64,000 nucleotides of DNA from Pseudomonadota bacterium (GCA_023395465.1 JAEWZE010000048.1:62001-126000); one strand, 5' to 3'; numbered from the stretch's first letter, positions 40,560-49,762 are shown. Notes: generated from the letters alone by a model not told the origin. Program-made: numbers and translations.

Positions 40560-41054
40560 GTGAACCGACTGATCGGCTCGATCCTCCTACTCGCTGCCCT
40601 GCTGCTGGCCGCACCCGCGCACGCCGCGCGCCTGCCCACCGACGATCCCGCCTACGCCCAGTGCATCACCCGCGCGACGCAGGCTTTCGGTGTTCCCGAA
40701 CTGGCCCTGTGGGTGTTGCTGGACGTGGAGGGGGGCAGGCTTGGCCAGGTGTCCCACAACACCAACTCCACCTACGACATCGGCCCCATGCAGGTGAACT
40801 CCTGGTGGCTCAAGCATCTGGCCAAGCGCGGGATCACCGAGGACATGGTCCTCAACAACTTGTGCATGAACATCTCAGTGGGAGCATGGATCCTCGCCCA
40901 GGAGATGGAGCGGCACCGCGACCTGGTCCAGGCGCTGGCGCACTACCATTCACCGACGCCGCAGCACCAGCGGCGTTACCTTGGCCTGATCGTCCGGGCC
41001 ATCGAACGGCGACTGGGACAATTACGGACCGACGGCGTGACCGCGGCCAAGTAG
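40560..41054 (+). CDS. Lytic transglycosylase (PilT/VirB1-like)
   Basis: A 164-residue protein from GTG 40560. It has a signal peptide (IGSILLLAALLLAAPAHAA) and an SLT domain with Glu57 in LLDVEGGRLG, YDIGPMQVNSWWL and ALAHYHSPTP. It is a single-domain version related to the C-terminal half of the 37402 gene. It cuts peptidoglycan to make room for the transfer or pilus complex. Confidence 0.85.
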   Translation: MNRLIGSILLLAALLLAAPAHAARLPTDDPAYAQCITRATQAFGVPELALWVLLDVEGGRLGQVSHNTNSTYDIGPMQVNSWWLKHLAKRGITEDMVLNNLCMNISVGAWILAQEMERHRDLVQALAHYHSPTPQHQRRYLGLIVRAIERRLGQLRTDGVTAAK

Positions 41055-41063
41055 AGGAAAGAT

Positions 41064-41816
41064 GTGAGCAGGAGCGAAAACACACCGCAGGGGCTGGTTG
41101 GCCAGATCACCGAGCTGCTTGCCGGAAGCGAGATCCATACCATCCGGACGGACCGACGCATCGGCCGGCAGGGTCCGATCGACCACCTCGTGCTGCTCTC
41201 CGACGCCGACAAGCCCCGCTATGCGCGAATCTACAGCCCAGAGCCGGGCAAGCCGTGCGCGGCGACCGCCCGAGTGGCCAAGTACGGCCAGGTGGACGAC
41301 GAGTCGGCCGAACGGATCATGGCCCTGGCGCGGCGCCTGTGCGACCTGAACCCGGTCGGGAGCTGGTCGCTGGGCAAGGCCCAGCGTCGACGGCTGAACA
41401 TCGCCAGCGTGGACGGGCTGGGCGAGGCAGACTTCGACGCCTACCCGGCGCTCGCAACGCCTTTCGATGACATCGCCGAGCTGGTGGGCAAGCGAATCTC
41501 GCGCATCGAGATCGAGACGCGGGCCTACCACACGCCCCACGGCCAGGTTCTTCGGAGGGACGTCTGGCACGTCTACTACGACACCGACGGCAACCAGGTG
41601 GCATCCCACCACGTGCGCGATCTGAGCCTGTTAGTCCAGAACTGGCTGGGCGGCGCGGGTGCGGGGATGCAGCCCGAGGCCGAGGCCGGACTCACCCTCC
41701 GGGCGGCGCAGCTAGGCCTGAAGATCGATGAGTTCGTGAAGCTGCTGCTGGCCGTTAACAATCTCGGCGTCCTGGGGGCGAACTGCGTCATCCTCCCGCC
41801 GCCCACAGCGGAATGA
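41064..41816 (+). CDS. Hypothetical protein
   Basis: A 250-residue protein from GTG 41064, with GAGGAAA upstream. There is no signal peptide or membrane segment. It has an acidic middle (EADFDAYPALATPFDDIAELVGKRI) and a C-terminal helical part (LGLKIDEFVKLLLAVNNLG). No domain is recognised. It overlaps rusA by 4 nt, which ties it to the recombination genes. Confidence 0.65.
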   Translation: MSRSENTPQGLVGQITELLAGSEIHTIRTDRRIGRQGPIDHLVLLSDADKPRYARIYSPEPGKPCAATARVAKYGQVDDESAERIMALARRLCDLNPVGSWSLGKAQRRRLNIASVDGLGEADFDAYPALATPFDDIAELVGKRISRIEIETRAYHTPHGQVLRRDVWHVYYDTDGNQVASHHVRDLSLLVQNWLGGAGAGMQPEAEAGLTLRAAQLGLKIDEFVKLLLAVNNLGVLGANCVILPPPTAE

Positions 41817-42397
41817 GCCGCAAGGCCTGGGCCGACTGGCTGGGCGACCGCGGGCAGGCGCCGCGCGTCAGGGCATCGCCCGCGGCCGCGACTCGCGCTG
41901 GGCAATTGGCGGCAACGCCCTCGGCCAAGCGGCGGCCGACAGCAAAGGACCTGCAGGCCTTCCGCCGGATCGAGGTTGAGCAGGTGCGCGCGATCGACCA
42001 GACGATTCCCGCCGTGCAGGAGGTCGCGGTCGATTGCGTGCCCAAGCCGCGCATGACGCGCGCCGATCGCTGGGCCAAGCGAGACTGCGTGCTGCGCTAC
42101 CGCGCATACGCCGACGAGCTTCGCTTGATGCGCATCCGGCTGCCGCACGCCTACCGCCTCGAGTTCGTTCTCGCCATGCCCGCGAGCTGGAGCGAAGCCA
42201 CGAAATCCGCTATGGACGGTCAGCCTCACCTGGTCAGGCCGGACACATCCAACCTGGTGAAGGCGGTCGAGGACGCGCTTGTGCCCAGGGACGAGCGGCT
42301 GCACGACATCGGAGCAACCAAGGTATGGGGCAGGGAAGGGAAGCTGCGCGTGATTCGTGTCGATAGCTTTGACGGCGCAGCGGACGTGGTGAACTGA
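41813..42397 (+). CDS. RusA-family Holliday junction resolvase
   Basis: A 194-residue protein. The first 70 residues are an Ala/Arg-rich extension. The RusA domain follows with PKPRMTRADRW, YADELRLMRIRLP, HLVRPDTSNLVKAVEDAL (with the metal-binding Asp) and LHDIGATKVWG (second Asp). RusA cuts four-way junctions. Position between an unknown gene and a UvrD-like helicase suggests a recombination operon. Confidence 0.88.
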   Translation: MSRKAWADWLGDRGQAPRVRASPAAATRAGQLAATPSAKRRPTAKDLQAFRRIEVEQVRAIDQTIPAVQEVAVDCVPKPRMTRADRWAKRDCVLRYRAYADELRLMRIRLPHAYRLEFVLAMPASWSEATKSAMDGQPHLVRPDTSNLVKAVEDALVPRDERLHDIGATKVWGREGKLRVIRVDSFDGAADVVN

Positions 42398-42403
42398 TCA
42401 GGT

Positions 42404-44257
42404 ATGCCGACCAAACTGACCCCCACCCTAGAGCAGCTGCAGGCGCAGGACGCCTATCTGACCGGCGAGAGCCTGGCGATCGAAGCGCTGGCCGGCACCG
42501 GCAAGACCACGTTGCTGCGAATGCTGGTGGACCTCGGGTCGCCGCGTGGCGGGCAGATCCTCTACACCAGCTTCGGCAAGAAGTCGGTGGCCGACGCGAA
42601 GGCGAAGTTCCCCGGCTCGTGCAAGGTGGCGACCAACCACAGCCTCGCCTGGGGCGTGGGCGCGCGGTACAAGGACGAAGGCCGGCTTCAGCAGCGCATC
42701 CAGCCATCGATGCTTGCCGCGCTGATGGGCTGGCAGGAGCAGCTATTCGCGCCCCACGCGCGCCTGCTCGCCGGCACCTATGGCGTGATCGAAACTCTCA
42801 ACGCCTTCTGCCAGAGCGACGACCCCGAGCCGAACGGCAGCCACGCGGTGAAGGTGGCGCTGAAGCTGTGCAAGAACGACCCGGGCAACGCGTCGCGCCT
42901 GGCACCGGTCCTGGTCGGCCTGGCCCATCGCGTGTGGGACGACGCCATGCAGCCCGGAAGCCGCCTTCCGGTTACGCACGACTTCTACCTCAAGCGATGG
43001 GCTCTGAGTAAGCCGCGCCTGCGGTACTCCACCGTCCTATGCGATGAGAGCCAGGACACCAACGGGGTCATGATCGGAGTGCTGCGCAGGCAGGAGCATG
43101 CGCAGCTGGTGGTGGTAGGCGACCGGCGGCAGGCGATCTACGGCTTCCGCGGCGCGGTGAATGCCATGGATGCCTTTGCGACTACGCATCGCACTGCGCT
43201 CACCCAGTCCTTCCGTTTCGGCCCCGAGATCGCGGAGGTCGCCAACGCGGTCCTGCTCGACCAGTGCGTCACCGACGTCACGCTCAAGGGCGATCCGGCG
43301 CAGCCGGGCATCGTCGGCCCCTGCGAGTCACCTTCCTGCGTGCTCTCGCGCACGAACGCGACGCTGATCGGTGAACTGTTCGGCGCCCTGGAGCGGCGCC
43401 CGCGTGCGCGAATGGCCATCGTCGGCGGGGTCAACGATTTGATCGACCTGGTAGACGGCGCCCGCGCGCTCCAGACCGGCTCGCAGACTGCCCATGCAGA
43501 CCTAGCCGAGTTCCACGACTGGGCCGACGTGGTCGCCGCGTCCGAGGACGACGGCTACGCCCACCTGCGCCAGCTGGTGAGCCTGGTGCAAACATACGGC
43601 GTGCCCGAGCTGAAGGGCCGGCTGTTCCAGATCCGGGGCAATGAGAACGACCTGGAGGCCTGTGACACCGCGTTCTCGACCGCTCACAAGGCGAAGGGCG
43701 CAGAGTTCGCGTCTGTGCTGCTGGCAGACGATTTCAAGCCCAAGGGTCCGCCGGGCAACCCCGAGGCGTTCGGTTGGACGCCCGAAGAGGGCAATCTGCT
43801 CTACGTCGCCTGCACGCGCGCGCGCCGCCACCTCGACGCAATGGGCTGCGAGGCGGTGGCCAACTCCGTTCTGGCCCAAGGCGTGCAGCTCCGGCCGTCG
43901 GCGCCGGCGTCCGTACCGGCACCGGTGGATGCAGCCTCCGTGCCGGGCGACCCGTTCGCCTTCATGGACGACGAGCTGGGCTTCCACGACACCACGGGCG
44001 CAGACGACGAGCCGCCACCACTGTTCGTGCCGCAGCCGTTCGCCCTGCTGCCGGGGGAGTGGCCTCACCCGCTGATCAACGACGGCGTGGTCACCATCGC
44101 GCATCTTGGCGGCGACACCGAGGTGGTGGTGCGCGCGTCGGGCTACATCCTGTTCCGGTCCATCGGCAAGGTCGAGGAGCTTGGCTCGACAACCAGGCGT
44201 GTCACCGTCCGAGTTGGATCGGCAGCGTTCGATGTTCCGCCGGAAGCTGTTGCATAG
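42404..44257 (+). CDS. UvrD/PcrA-like superfamily 1 helicase
   Basis: A 617-residue protein starting 6 nt after rusA. Motifs in order are Walker A EALAGTGKTTL (residues 27-37), YTSFGKKSVADAK (motif Ia), LCDESQDTN (Walker B), VVVGDRRQAIYGFRGA (motif III), SFRFGPEIAEVAN (motif IV), AHKAKGAEFASVLLADDF (motif V) and LLYVACTRARRHL (motif VI). The C-terminal 130 residues beyond motif VI are acidic and variable. It probably unwinds DNA 3' to 5' in repair or transfer. Confidence 0.88.
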   Translation: MPTKLTPTLEQLQAQDAYLTGESLAIEALAGTGKTTLLRMLVDLGSPRGGQILYTSFGKKSVADAKAKFPGSCKVATNHSLAWGVGARYKDEGRLQQRIQPSMLAALMGWQEQLFAPHARLLAGTYGVIETLNAFCQSDDPEPNGSHAVKVALKLCKNDPGNASRLAPVLVGLAHRVWDDAMQPGSRLPVTHDFYLKRWALSKPRLRYSTVLCDESQDTNGVMIGVLRRQEHAQLVVVGDRRQAIYGFRGAVNAMDAFATTHRTALTQSFRFGPEIAEVANAVLLDQCVTDVTLKGDPAQPGIVGPCESPSCVLSRTNATLIGELFGALERRPRARMAIVGGVNDLIDLVDGARALQTGSQTAHADLAEFHDWADVVAASEDDGYAHLRQLVSLVQTYGVPELKGRLFQIRGNENDLEACDTAFSTAHKAKGAEFASVLLADDFKPKGPPGNPEAFGWTPEEGNLLYVACTRARRHLDAMGCEAVANSVLAQGVQLRPSAPASVPAPVDAASVPGDPFAFMDDELGFHDTTGADDEPPPLFVPQPFALLPGEWPHPLINDGVVTIAHLGGDTEVVVRASGYILFRSIGKVEELGSTTRRVTVRVGSAAFDVPPEAVA

Positions 44258-44445
44258 GTGAAGCATTCTCCAACCCTGCACGCAACCGCGCATGTACGCG
44301 GGCCGGTTGGGTCCACACATTTCAGGGGCGATCGCCTACATTCTCTTTGCCGGCGCAACTCCCCTTTGTGCCCGGCAGCGAAGGGTTCTTCTCCCCCAAC
44401 GCAAACGCTGTCAGATTCCTCCTCGGGTCCTAATCTGGCAGCCGT

Positions 44446-44474
44446 CCCGCCTTCTCCTCCCCTGGGAAGGCGGG
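44446..44474 (+). terminator. Hairpin after the UvrD-like gene
   Basis: CCCGCCTTC (44446-44454) pairs with GAAGGCGGG (44466-44474) around an 11-nt loop. There is no U run, so it is either a weak terminator or a structural element. Confidence 0.4.
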
Positions 44475-44526
44475 GCTTCCTCCAGCGGTTTTGCGAAGCT
44501 GTTGGAGCAAGTCCCGCCCGGCGGAT

Positions 44527-44559
44527 GCAATTTCGGCGAGTCTCTCCGGCCTGCTCTAA
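44527..44559 (+). promoter_or_regulatory. Recurrent promoter-like motif, member K (recJ)
   Basis: The box GCAATTTC starts at 44527 and GCTCTAAT lies at offset 27 (44553). The box is 57 bp before the ATG at 44584. Confidence 0.5.
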
Positions 44560-44583
44560 TTGAGGCTTGTAGTGGAGATGGCA

Positions 44584-46422
44584 ATGCAGTCGAACGCCGC
44601 AAGCGCACAGATCAAGAACCGGACAGCCTCAACCGAGCCCTGCGCACTCGAGGCGGTGAGCATCATAGAGCGCCCATGCGATGCTGCCCTCATGGAGGCG
44701 GCGCTGGCGCACGGCTATACGCCGCTCCAGGCTTCGATCATTGCGCGACGCCTGCCGCCGTCGGCGGTGGATGACCTGCAGCGGCGAGTGCGCCCTGAGA
44801 TCCGCGACCTGGACCCGCCCGACCTGCTGCCGGACATTGAGGTCGCCGCGCAGCGCATCGGCCGCGCGGTGATCATGCAGGAACCGATCGCATGCGTCGT
44901 CGACCACGACGCCGACGGCGTTTCCAGCCTTGCTGTGATCTACGGCGCCCTTGTCGATGCGATGGGCGTGGACCCCGCGCTGCTGCACGTCTACTCCAGC
45001 CACCGTCTGCGTGAGGGCTACGGGCTCTCCGATGGCCTGGTGGATCGCATGCTTTCCGATGGCTTTACCGGCGGGCTGGTCATCACCGCCGACCATGCCT
45101 CGGCAGACGAGCCACGCATCGCACGGCTGCGCGCGGCTGGCATCGACACGGTGGTCACCGATCACCACGGCGTCGAGGGGAGTGGTCCGCCCTCAGCGGT
45201 GGCCTGTGTCAATCCGTGCCGCGACGACTCGGTGTTCCCCGACCGCTTCATCGCCGGCTGCCACGTGGCATGGCTGGTGATGGCCGAGGTGAGGCGGCGC
45301 CTGATCCAGTGCGGGCACCTGCCCGAAGCTACGCCAAAGCTGGGATTTCTCCTGCCGGTCGTGTCGCTGGGGGTGACAGCCGATTGCGTGTCGTTCGCGC
45401 GCAGCCGCAACAACCGCCTGATCGTCCAACACGGGCTGCACCAGATCAACACGCGACCCTCGCCTTGCTGGACAGCGCTGGCGCAGGTGAAGGGTGTGAC
45501 AGGACCGATCACCACCGAAACGCTCGGGTGGATTTATGGACCGATGATCAACGCGGGCGGGCGCCTTGATGATGCAATGCCGGGCTTCCGCCTTCTGCGC
45601 AGCGCCGATCTGCAAGAGGCCCTGACCTATGCCGAAAGACTGAGCGCAGCGAACGAGGAGCGCAAGTCCATCGAGCGCACTATGCGCGAAGAGGCCGAGA
45701 AGATGGCGGCCGAGCAGGTGCATGCCGGTGCGCGGGGAATCTGCGTGTGGCTGCCTGGAGGACACAGCGGTGTGCACGGCGTGTCCGCCAGCCGGCTCAC
45801 GGCCACGTTTGGTCGTCCTGTGATCTGCCTTTCGCCAAAGCAGGGCGAACCAGGTGTCGTGACCGGATCGGCGCGCAGCGTGCCCGGCTTCAATGTCCGC
45901 GCCGCGTTCGCCAGCATCGCCGAGCGCGAACCCGACTTGTTGAAGAAGTGGGGTGGCCACGAAGGGGCCGGCGGACTGACGGCCACCGAAGTCGACATCC
46001 CCAGGCTGCAGGCTGCGTGGGATACGGCAGTCAAGGAGTGCGAGAGCGCCCGCATTGGACCGTGCATCGTGACCGACGGCGCGCTGCCCGCCCCGCCATC
46101 GATGGCGCTGCTCTCCGAGATGTCCGCGCTGGAACCCTATGGCCGCGAGTTCGATGCGCCGGTCTTCTGCCAGACGGCCTGGCTGAGTTCCGCGCGCCGG
46201 GTGGGCGAGGGGGGCAAGCACATGCAGGTGACCCTGGTGGTCAACGACGAGGCCGTCAAGGGCATCTGGTTCTCGGTCCCCGAGCAGGAGTGGGTGCCGA
46301 CCGTCGGCGACCGCGTGCGCGCGGTGTTCACGCTGTCCACGAACACCTACCGGGGCAAGACCACCCTGCAGCTCATGGTGCAGCACATGGAGCCAAGCAC
46401 TCCGGCCGAGGCGACTGCCTAG
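44584..46422 (+). CDS. recJ: RecJ-like single-stranded DNA exonuclease (DHH/DHHA1)
   Basis: A 612-residue protein. I choose ATG 44584 because GGAG lies 7 nt upstream; ATG 44578 is also possible. Phosphoesterase motifs are DHDADG (about residues 107-112), ADHASAD, TDHHGVEGSG (DHH motif) and NAGGRLDDA. The DHHA1 motif GGHEGAGG and an OB-like C-terminal domain follow. RecJ degrades single strands 5' to 3' in recombination and repair. It is preceded by promoter motif K. Confidence 0.9.
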   Translation: MQSNAASAQIKNRTASTEPCALEAVSIIERPCDAALMEAALAHGYTPLQASIIARRLPPSAVDDLQRRVRPEIRDLDPPDLLPDIEVAAQRIGRAVIMQEPIACVVDHDADGVSSLAVIYGALVDAMGVDPALLHVYSSHRLREGYGLSDGLVDRMLSDGFTGGLVITADHASADEPRIARLRAAGIDTVVTDHHGVEGSGPPSAVACVNPCRDDSVFPDRFIAGCHVAWLVMAEVRRRLIQCGHLPEATPKLGFLLPVVSLGVTADCVSFARSRNNRLIVQHGLHQINTRPSPCWTALAQVKGVTGPITTETLGWIYGPMINAGGRLDDAMPGFRLLRSADLQEALTYAERLSAANEERKSIERTMREEAEKMAAEQVHAGARGICVWLPGGHSGVHGVSASRLTATFGRPVICLSPKQGEPGVVTGSARSVPGFNVRAAFASIAEREPDLLKKWGGHEGAGGLTATEVDIPRLQAAWDTAVKECESARIGPCIVTDGALPAPPSMALLSEMSALEPYGREFDAPVFCQTAWLSSARRVGEGGKHMQVTLVVNDEAVKGIWFSVPEQEWVPTVGDRVRAVFTLSTNTYRGKTTLQLMVQHMEPSTPAEATA

Positions 46423-46426
46423 CCTC

Positions 46427-46642
46427 GTGCGCCCTGGCCCTTTCGGGGAGACGGCCATCCGAGCGCGGCCGCTAGGGTCACCCGGTGCGCCGCGGTGGTG
46501 CCATCGCTGTGGCGCCGTGGAGGGCCTGACCCGCGTCGCGGTAGACGGTCCGGATGAAAAGGATATCTGGATACACGGCCGTAGCGCGTGCATCGAAGTG
46601 GACGATGCCGTGGACGGCGCGCCGCCGTCGCGCTGGACCTGA
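46427..46642 (+). CDS. Small CxxC protein (possible)
   Basis: A frame of up to 71 residues from GTG 46427, right after recJ. The first 20 residues are poor, but the part RWCHRCGAVEGLTRVAVDGPDEKDIWIHGRSACIEVDD has a CxxC pair and reads like a small zinc-binding protein. The start is uncertain because no ATG or ribosome-binding site is seen. Confidence 0.45.
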   Translation: MRPGPFGETAIRARPLGSPGAPRWCHRCGAVEGLTRVAVDGPDEKDIWIHGRSACIEVDDAVDGAPPSRWT

Positions 46643-46758
46643 AACCAAGCGGCGCGCAGTTCCGTTCAGCCACAACCCCCCATCTAGGGGCGGGGGTTGG
46701 GCGGCGCTCGCGCGCGCCCGGCCCCTAGCATCGATCCCGGTTTACAGCGCAAGCGGAC

Positions 46759-47739
46759 ATGACAGACAAGCTCAAGGAACTCCACGAGCCCGTTCTCACC
46801 CCCGGTGAGTCTTGGCACCTCGGACGCATGGATGCGCTTCAGACGGCCACGCGGATCCTCCGCAAGTACGGCCGCCGCCCCAGCGTTGCCCTGGCAGACG
46901 TAGTCCAGGCGATGGAGCGCGACCTCGTCGAGCTGACGGAAGCGAGCCTGGGCGGCTACTACGACTCGGCAGGGCAGGTGTGGGCCGGCGGCGAGGCGCC
47001 GGTGGTCGTGTTCGACCGCAACCTTGGCGTCCCGATGATCTGTCGCCCGCGCCCACCAGTCGGCGGGTGGGGGATCGTGGACCTCACCGACTCCGACGGC
47101 GGCCAGACGATGATCCTGGCCACGCCATTTCGCGCGATCGACCTCAAGGCGCTGCCCGACGGCACGCAGCTGGTCAAGATCCGCGACCCCCAGCATTCAG
47201 CGCTGGCGTCGGTCATCGAGGTGCTGGAGTGCATGCGCCGCGATCTGGACGCCGCGGCCATGGCCGAATCCGAGAGCGACGCGCTGCGCCGCGCCGGCCG
47301 GCTCCTGGTGGTCTACATGAGCGCGGCATCCATCGCGCTGTCGAAGCTGGACGACGACGACTTCGTGGACTGGAAGGCGACCGTGCCCCAGACCGATGAC
47401 ATCGCGAAATGCCATCTCGCGATCTGCAAGGTCACGACCAAGGCGAAGGCCCAGGCCGCTGTTGCGCTGCGCCTGTGCGCGATGTGGCTGGCAAGTCGGC
47501 GCGAGATCGCTATCGGGCGTGAGGAAGGCTTGCAGATGGATGCGCTGATGGGAATGGTCGACGCCGCGATCTTCAAGATGCGCCCGCTGCTCGACAGCAT
47601 GAATCGCTTTCTGTCCAACACGGACGCTGCGAATGCTGACTGCCTCGTGGTGATGAGTCACTCGACCGGATCGATTCCCGTCCTGGCCGCGATCCCGAAG
47701 CGGGCATCGAGGCCCGTAGCGCTTCGCGCCGAGGCGTGA
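46759..47739 (+). CDS. Hypothetical protein
   Basis: A 326-residue soluble protein starting MTDKLKELHEPVLTPGESWH. It has a helical N-terminal part, a beta-rich section (VVVFDRNLGVPMICRPRPPVGGWGIVDLTD) and a long helical C-terminal half containing AAVALRLCAMWLASRREIAIG. No domain is recognised. It lies between the recJ and ssb genes. Confidence 0.65.
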   Translation: MTDKLKELHEPVLTPGESWHLGRMDALQTATRILRKYGRRPSVALADVVQAMERDLVELTEASLGGYYDSAGQVWAGGEAPVVVFDRNLGVPMICRPRPPVGGWGIVDLTDSDGGQTMILATPFRAIDLKALPDGTQLVKIRDPQHSALASVIEVLECMRRDLDAAAMAESESDALRRAGRLLVVYMSAASIALSKLDDDDFVDWKATVPQTDDIAKCHLAICKVTTKAKAQAAVALRLCAMWLASRREIAIGREEGLQMDALMGMVDAAIFKMRPLLDSMNRFLSNTDAANADCLVVMSHSTGSIPVLAAIPKRASRPVALRAEA

Positions 47740-47763
47740 GCGAAAGACACGCAAGCAGGCGAT

Positions 47764-47796
47764 CTAACTTTGCAGGCCTACCGCGCCGCGTAGCGT
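47764..47796 (+). promoter_or_regulatory. Recurrent promoter-like motif, member I (ssb)
   Basis: The box CTAACTTT starts at 47764 and GTAGCGT begins at offset 27 (47790). The box is 62 bp before the ATG at 47826. Confidence 0.6.
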
Positions 47797-47825
47797 AGGC
47801 ACTACCACCAACACGAAGGACACTT

Positions 47826-48365
47826 ATGGCAAGGGGAGTCAACCGCGCAACGCTGCTGGGAAATTGTGGCTCGGATCCTGAGACGCGCTACACCCAAGGC
47901 GGCATGGCCGTGACCAAGATCAGCCTGGCCACCACTTCGGTGCGCAAGGACCGGGACGGCAACAACCAGGAAAAGACCGAGTGGCACCGGGTCACGTTCT
48001 TCGGGAAGCTCGGGGAGATCGCGGCCGAGTACGTGCGCAAGGGCTCGCAGGTCTACGTCGAGGGCCGCATCACCTACAGCGAGCACACCGGCGACGACGG
48101 CCAGAAGCGCTATTACACCGACATCGTCGCGGACGAGATGCAGCTGCTAGGCGGCAGCCGCAACGATGGTGGAGAGCGCCAGAGCGACGGCGGGGGCCAG
48201 CGTGGCGAAAGTCGCGGCAACGGCGGCGGCCAGCGCCAGCAGGAGCGTTCCAGCGGTGGTGGCGGCAGTTACGAGCGGCGGCCGCAGCAGGGTCGCCAGC
48301 AGCAGCCGTACCAGCACCAGCAGGAGCCGGATTTCAACCCTGCAGATAGCGACATCCCTTTCTAG
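47826..48365 (+). CDS. ssb: Single-stranded DNA-binding protein
   Basis: A 179-residue protein. Residues 1-110 are the OB fold (GVNRATLLGNCGSDPETRYTQGG, TEWHRVTFFGKLGEIAAEYVRKGSQVYVEGRI). A Gly/Gln/Arg-rich linker follows, and the protein ends DSDIPF, the acidic tip that recruits other repair proteins. Plasmid SSBs coat transferred single strands in the recipient. It has its own promoter motif (I) and a strong terminator. Confidence 0.95.
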   Translation: MARGVNRATLLGNCGSDPETRYTQGGMAVTKISLATTSVRKDRDGNNQEKTEWHRVTFFGKLGEIAAEYVRKGSQVYVEGRITYSEHTGDDGQKRYYTDIVADEMQLLGGSRNDGGERQSDGGGQRGESRGNGGGQRQQERSSGGGGSYERRPQQGRQQQPYQHQQEPDFNPADSDIPF

Positions 48366-48418
48366 ATCAAGGACTTAGCACGCTATACTCGACTTGTTGG
48401 GGTAGTGTCGCACTATAG

Positions 48419-48444
48419 AGGCCCGCTTTCGAGCGGGCCTTTTT
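48419..48444 (+). terminator. Rho-independent terminator after ssb
   Basis: AGGCCCGCT (48419-48427) pairs with AGCGGGCCT (48432-48440) around a TTCG loop, followed by TTTTC. It also lies between ssb and the convergent 48466 gene. Confidence 0.92.
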
Positions 48445-48465
48445 CGTTCTGTGCGGCCAAGCGGT

Positions 48466-49014
48466 TCAACCGCCCACGATGCTGCGCTGCGCGTGCGCGG
48501 CGCCGCGCATGTAGTCGGCGACCAGCCGCGACAGGTCACTTGCCAGCTGCGATCCGGCGACCGGCTCGGCCATCAGTTTGTTGGCCAGGTAGCCGATCAA
48601 GGCGTCGCGCGTGTCACCGGCCGTCGCGAGCGCCGCATCGACGGCCTTCTCGGTGGCGAGCATTGCCTCCAGCGGGCTGCCGCCGGCGCGCTGCGCCTCG
48701 AATAGCCGCACGGTGAAGCCGGCAGGCTCGCTCCCTCCTTGGGCGTGGAAAGCGACGGCCCCGACGCGACCCGCTCGGACCAGGGGCACGCGACCACACG
48801 CGGTGGCATCCACCTTGTGATCGACGGTGGCGCCCATCGCGGAAAGGGCGGCATCGAAGCTGCTGGAGAACCGGACGTAGCGCTCATTGGCCGATGGTTC
48901 GTCGGCTGGGGTGAAGCGCGCCAGGATTGAGCCGCCGGAGTAGAAAACCGCGGTTGGCGCGCCGAGTGTCGTGGTGAGGTTGGCCAGGGTTTCGCGGACT
49001 GCAGGGGTCGCCAT
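48466..49014 (-). CDS. Hypothetical protein, convergent to ssb
   Basis: A 182-residue protein from ATG 49014 (MATPAVRETLANLTTTLGAPTAVFYSGG). The composition and the helical end (TAGDTRDALIGYLANKLMAEPVAGSQLASDLSRLVADYMRG) suggest a real gene. No domain is recognised. It is the only minus-strand gene in the 37-51 kb region. Confidence 0.6.
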   Translation of the reverse strand: MATPAVRETLANLTTTLGAPTAVFYSGGSILARFTPADEPSANERYVRFSSSFDAALSAMGATVDHKVDATACGRVPLVRAGRVGAVAFHAQGGSEPAGFTVRLFEAQRAGGSPLEAMLATEKAVDAALATAGDTRDALIGYLANKLMAEPVAGSQLASDLSRLVADYMRGAAHAQRSIVGG

Positions 49015-49144
49015 GTCGGGGGTCGGATGAGAGGTTACGCCGACGGTAGCAACCGGCCCGCTCGATTCGCGACGTAACCGGCGCGCACGGCGCCGCGGTT
49101 GCGGTGATCCGCTCGAACGGCCGCGCGGTAAGCTGCAGGCTAGA

Positions 49145-49159
49145 TGTCCTTCTAGGACA
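49145..49159. promoter_or_regulatory. Inverted repeat in the leader of the 49264 gene
   Basis: TGTCCT (49145-49150) and AGGACA (49154-49159) flank TCT. It lies about 105 bp before the ATG at 49264. Between it and the start, GC-rich inverted stretches (CCCCC and GGGGG near 49193-49212) could fold in RNA. An operator or leader role is inferred. Confidence 0.35.
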
Positions 49160-49263
49160 ACTGCGACCGGGCGCGTTCCCGGATACCCCCGCGGGGCCTC
49201 CCCCGTCAGGGGGATCGCGTCCCGCTTTCAGACGCGCCCGATCGGGTGTGTGTAGGAGCGGCT

Positions 49264-49410
49264 ATGAGTGTTTCCAAGATGTACGAGCTGACCACCCGGA
49301 ACGGCTCGGTCAGGATTTGTGCGAGCTGTGCCGAGATGGCGTTGCTCGAAGCCCAGGATGCCGGCGTGGTTGTCCGGTCCATCGTGGAGGTTTGCGATGC
49401 ACGCGACTGA
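49264..49410 (+). CDS. Small CxxC protein
   Basis: A 48-residue protein starting MSVSKMYELTTRNGSVRICASCAEMALLE, with GGAG 6 nt upstream. The CASC pair plus a later Cys suggests a small zinc-binding or regulatory protein. It overlaps the next gene by 14 nt, which indicates translational coupling. Confidence 0.6.
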   Translation: MSVSKMYELTTRNGSVRICASCAEMALLEAQDAGVVVRSIVEVCDARD

Positions 49411-49684
49411 TAGACAGGTCGTGAGCTGCGAGCTTTCGCTGGGCAGCGACGACGTGTGGGAAGCGGTGGTGAGCGAAGTCGATCGCGGTCCGCGTGGCCA
49501 CGTCCCGGCCTTCATCGGACGGTCCCGCCGGCAGGAGGCCGCCATCGCGCGAGCAATGAATCGTGGAAGGATGGTCTATGCGTCCTCCGTGGACGAGCAG
49601 GCAATCGCTGTCGCCGCTTTCAGGCGCCGGCAGGTGAGGCTGCTGCTGAAAAATCAGGAGATCTGCTTCCTGGCTATGGAATGA
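49397..49684 (+). CDS. Small hypothetical protein
   Basis: A 95-residue protein from ATG 49397 (MHATDRQVVSCELSLGSDDVWEAVVSEVDRG), with GGAGG 7 nt upstream inside the previous gene. It has a compact alpha/beta pattern and an Arg-rich middle (RSRRQEAAIARAMNRGR). No domain is recognised. A strong terminator follows 6 bp after the stop. Confidence 0.65.
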   Translation: MHATDRQVVSCELSLGSDDVWEAVVSEVDRGPRGHVPAFIGRSRRQEAAIARAMNRGRMVYASSVDEQAIAVAAFRRRQVRLLLKNQEICFLAME

Positions 49685-49689
49685 TCTAG

Positions 49690-49726
49690 AAGCCCACTCC
49701 GATTCCGGGGTGGGCTTTCTTTTTTC
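49690..49726 (+). terminator. Rho-independent terminator
   Basis: AGCCCACTCC (49691-49700) pairs with GGGGTGGGCT (49707-49716), allowing one G-T pair, followed by TTCTTTTTT. It ends the two-gene unit starting at 49264. Confidence 0.9.
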
Positions 49727-49762
49727 GCTGCCAACGCCCGGCCAGCGGCGCCTGGGGGGTGT

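Larger units (their letters stand above)
44258..44583. other. Intergenic region between the UvrD-like gene and recJ
   Basis: About 325 bp. It holds a hairpin at 44446-44474 and promoter motif K at 44527. Nothing else is recognised. Frames running through it have no coding character. Confidence 0.5.
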
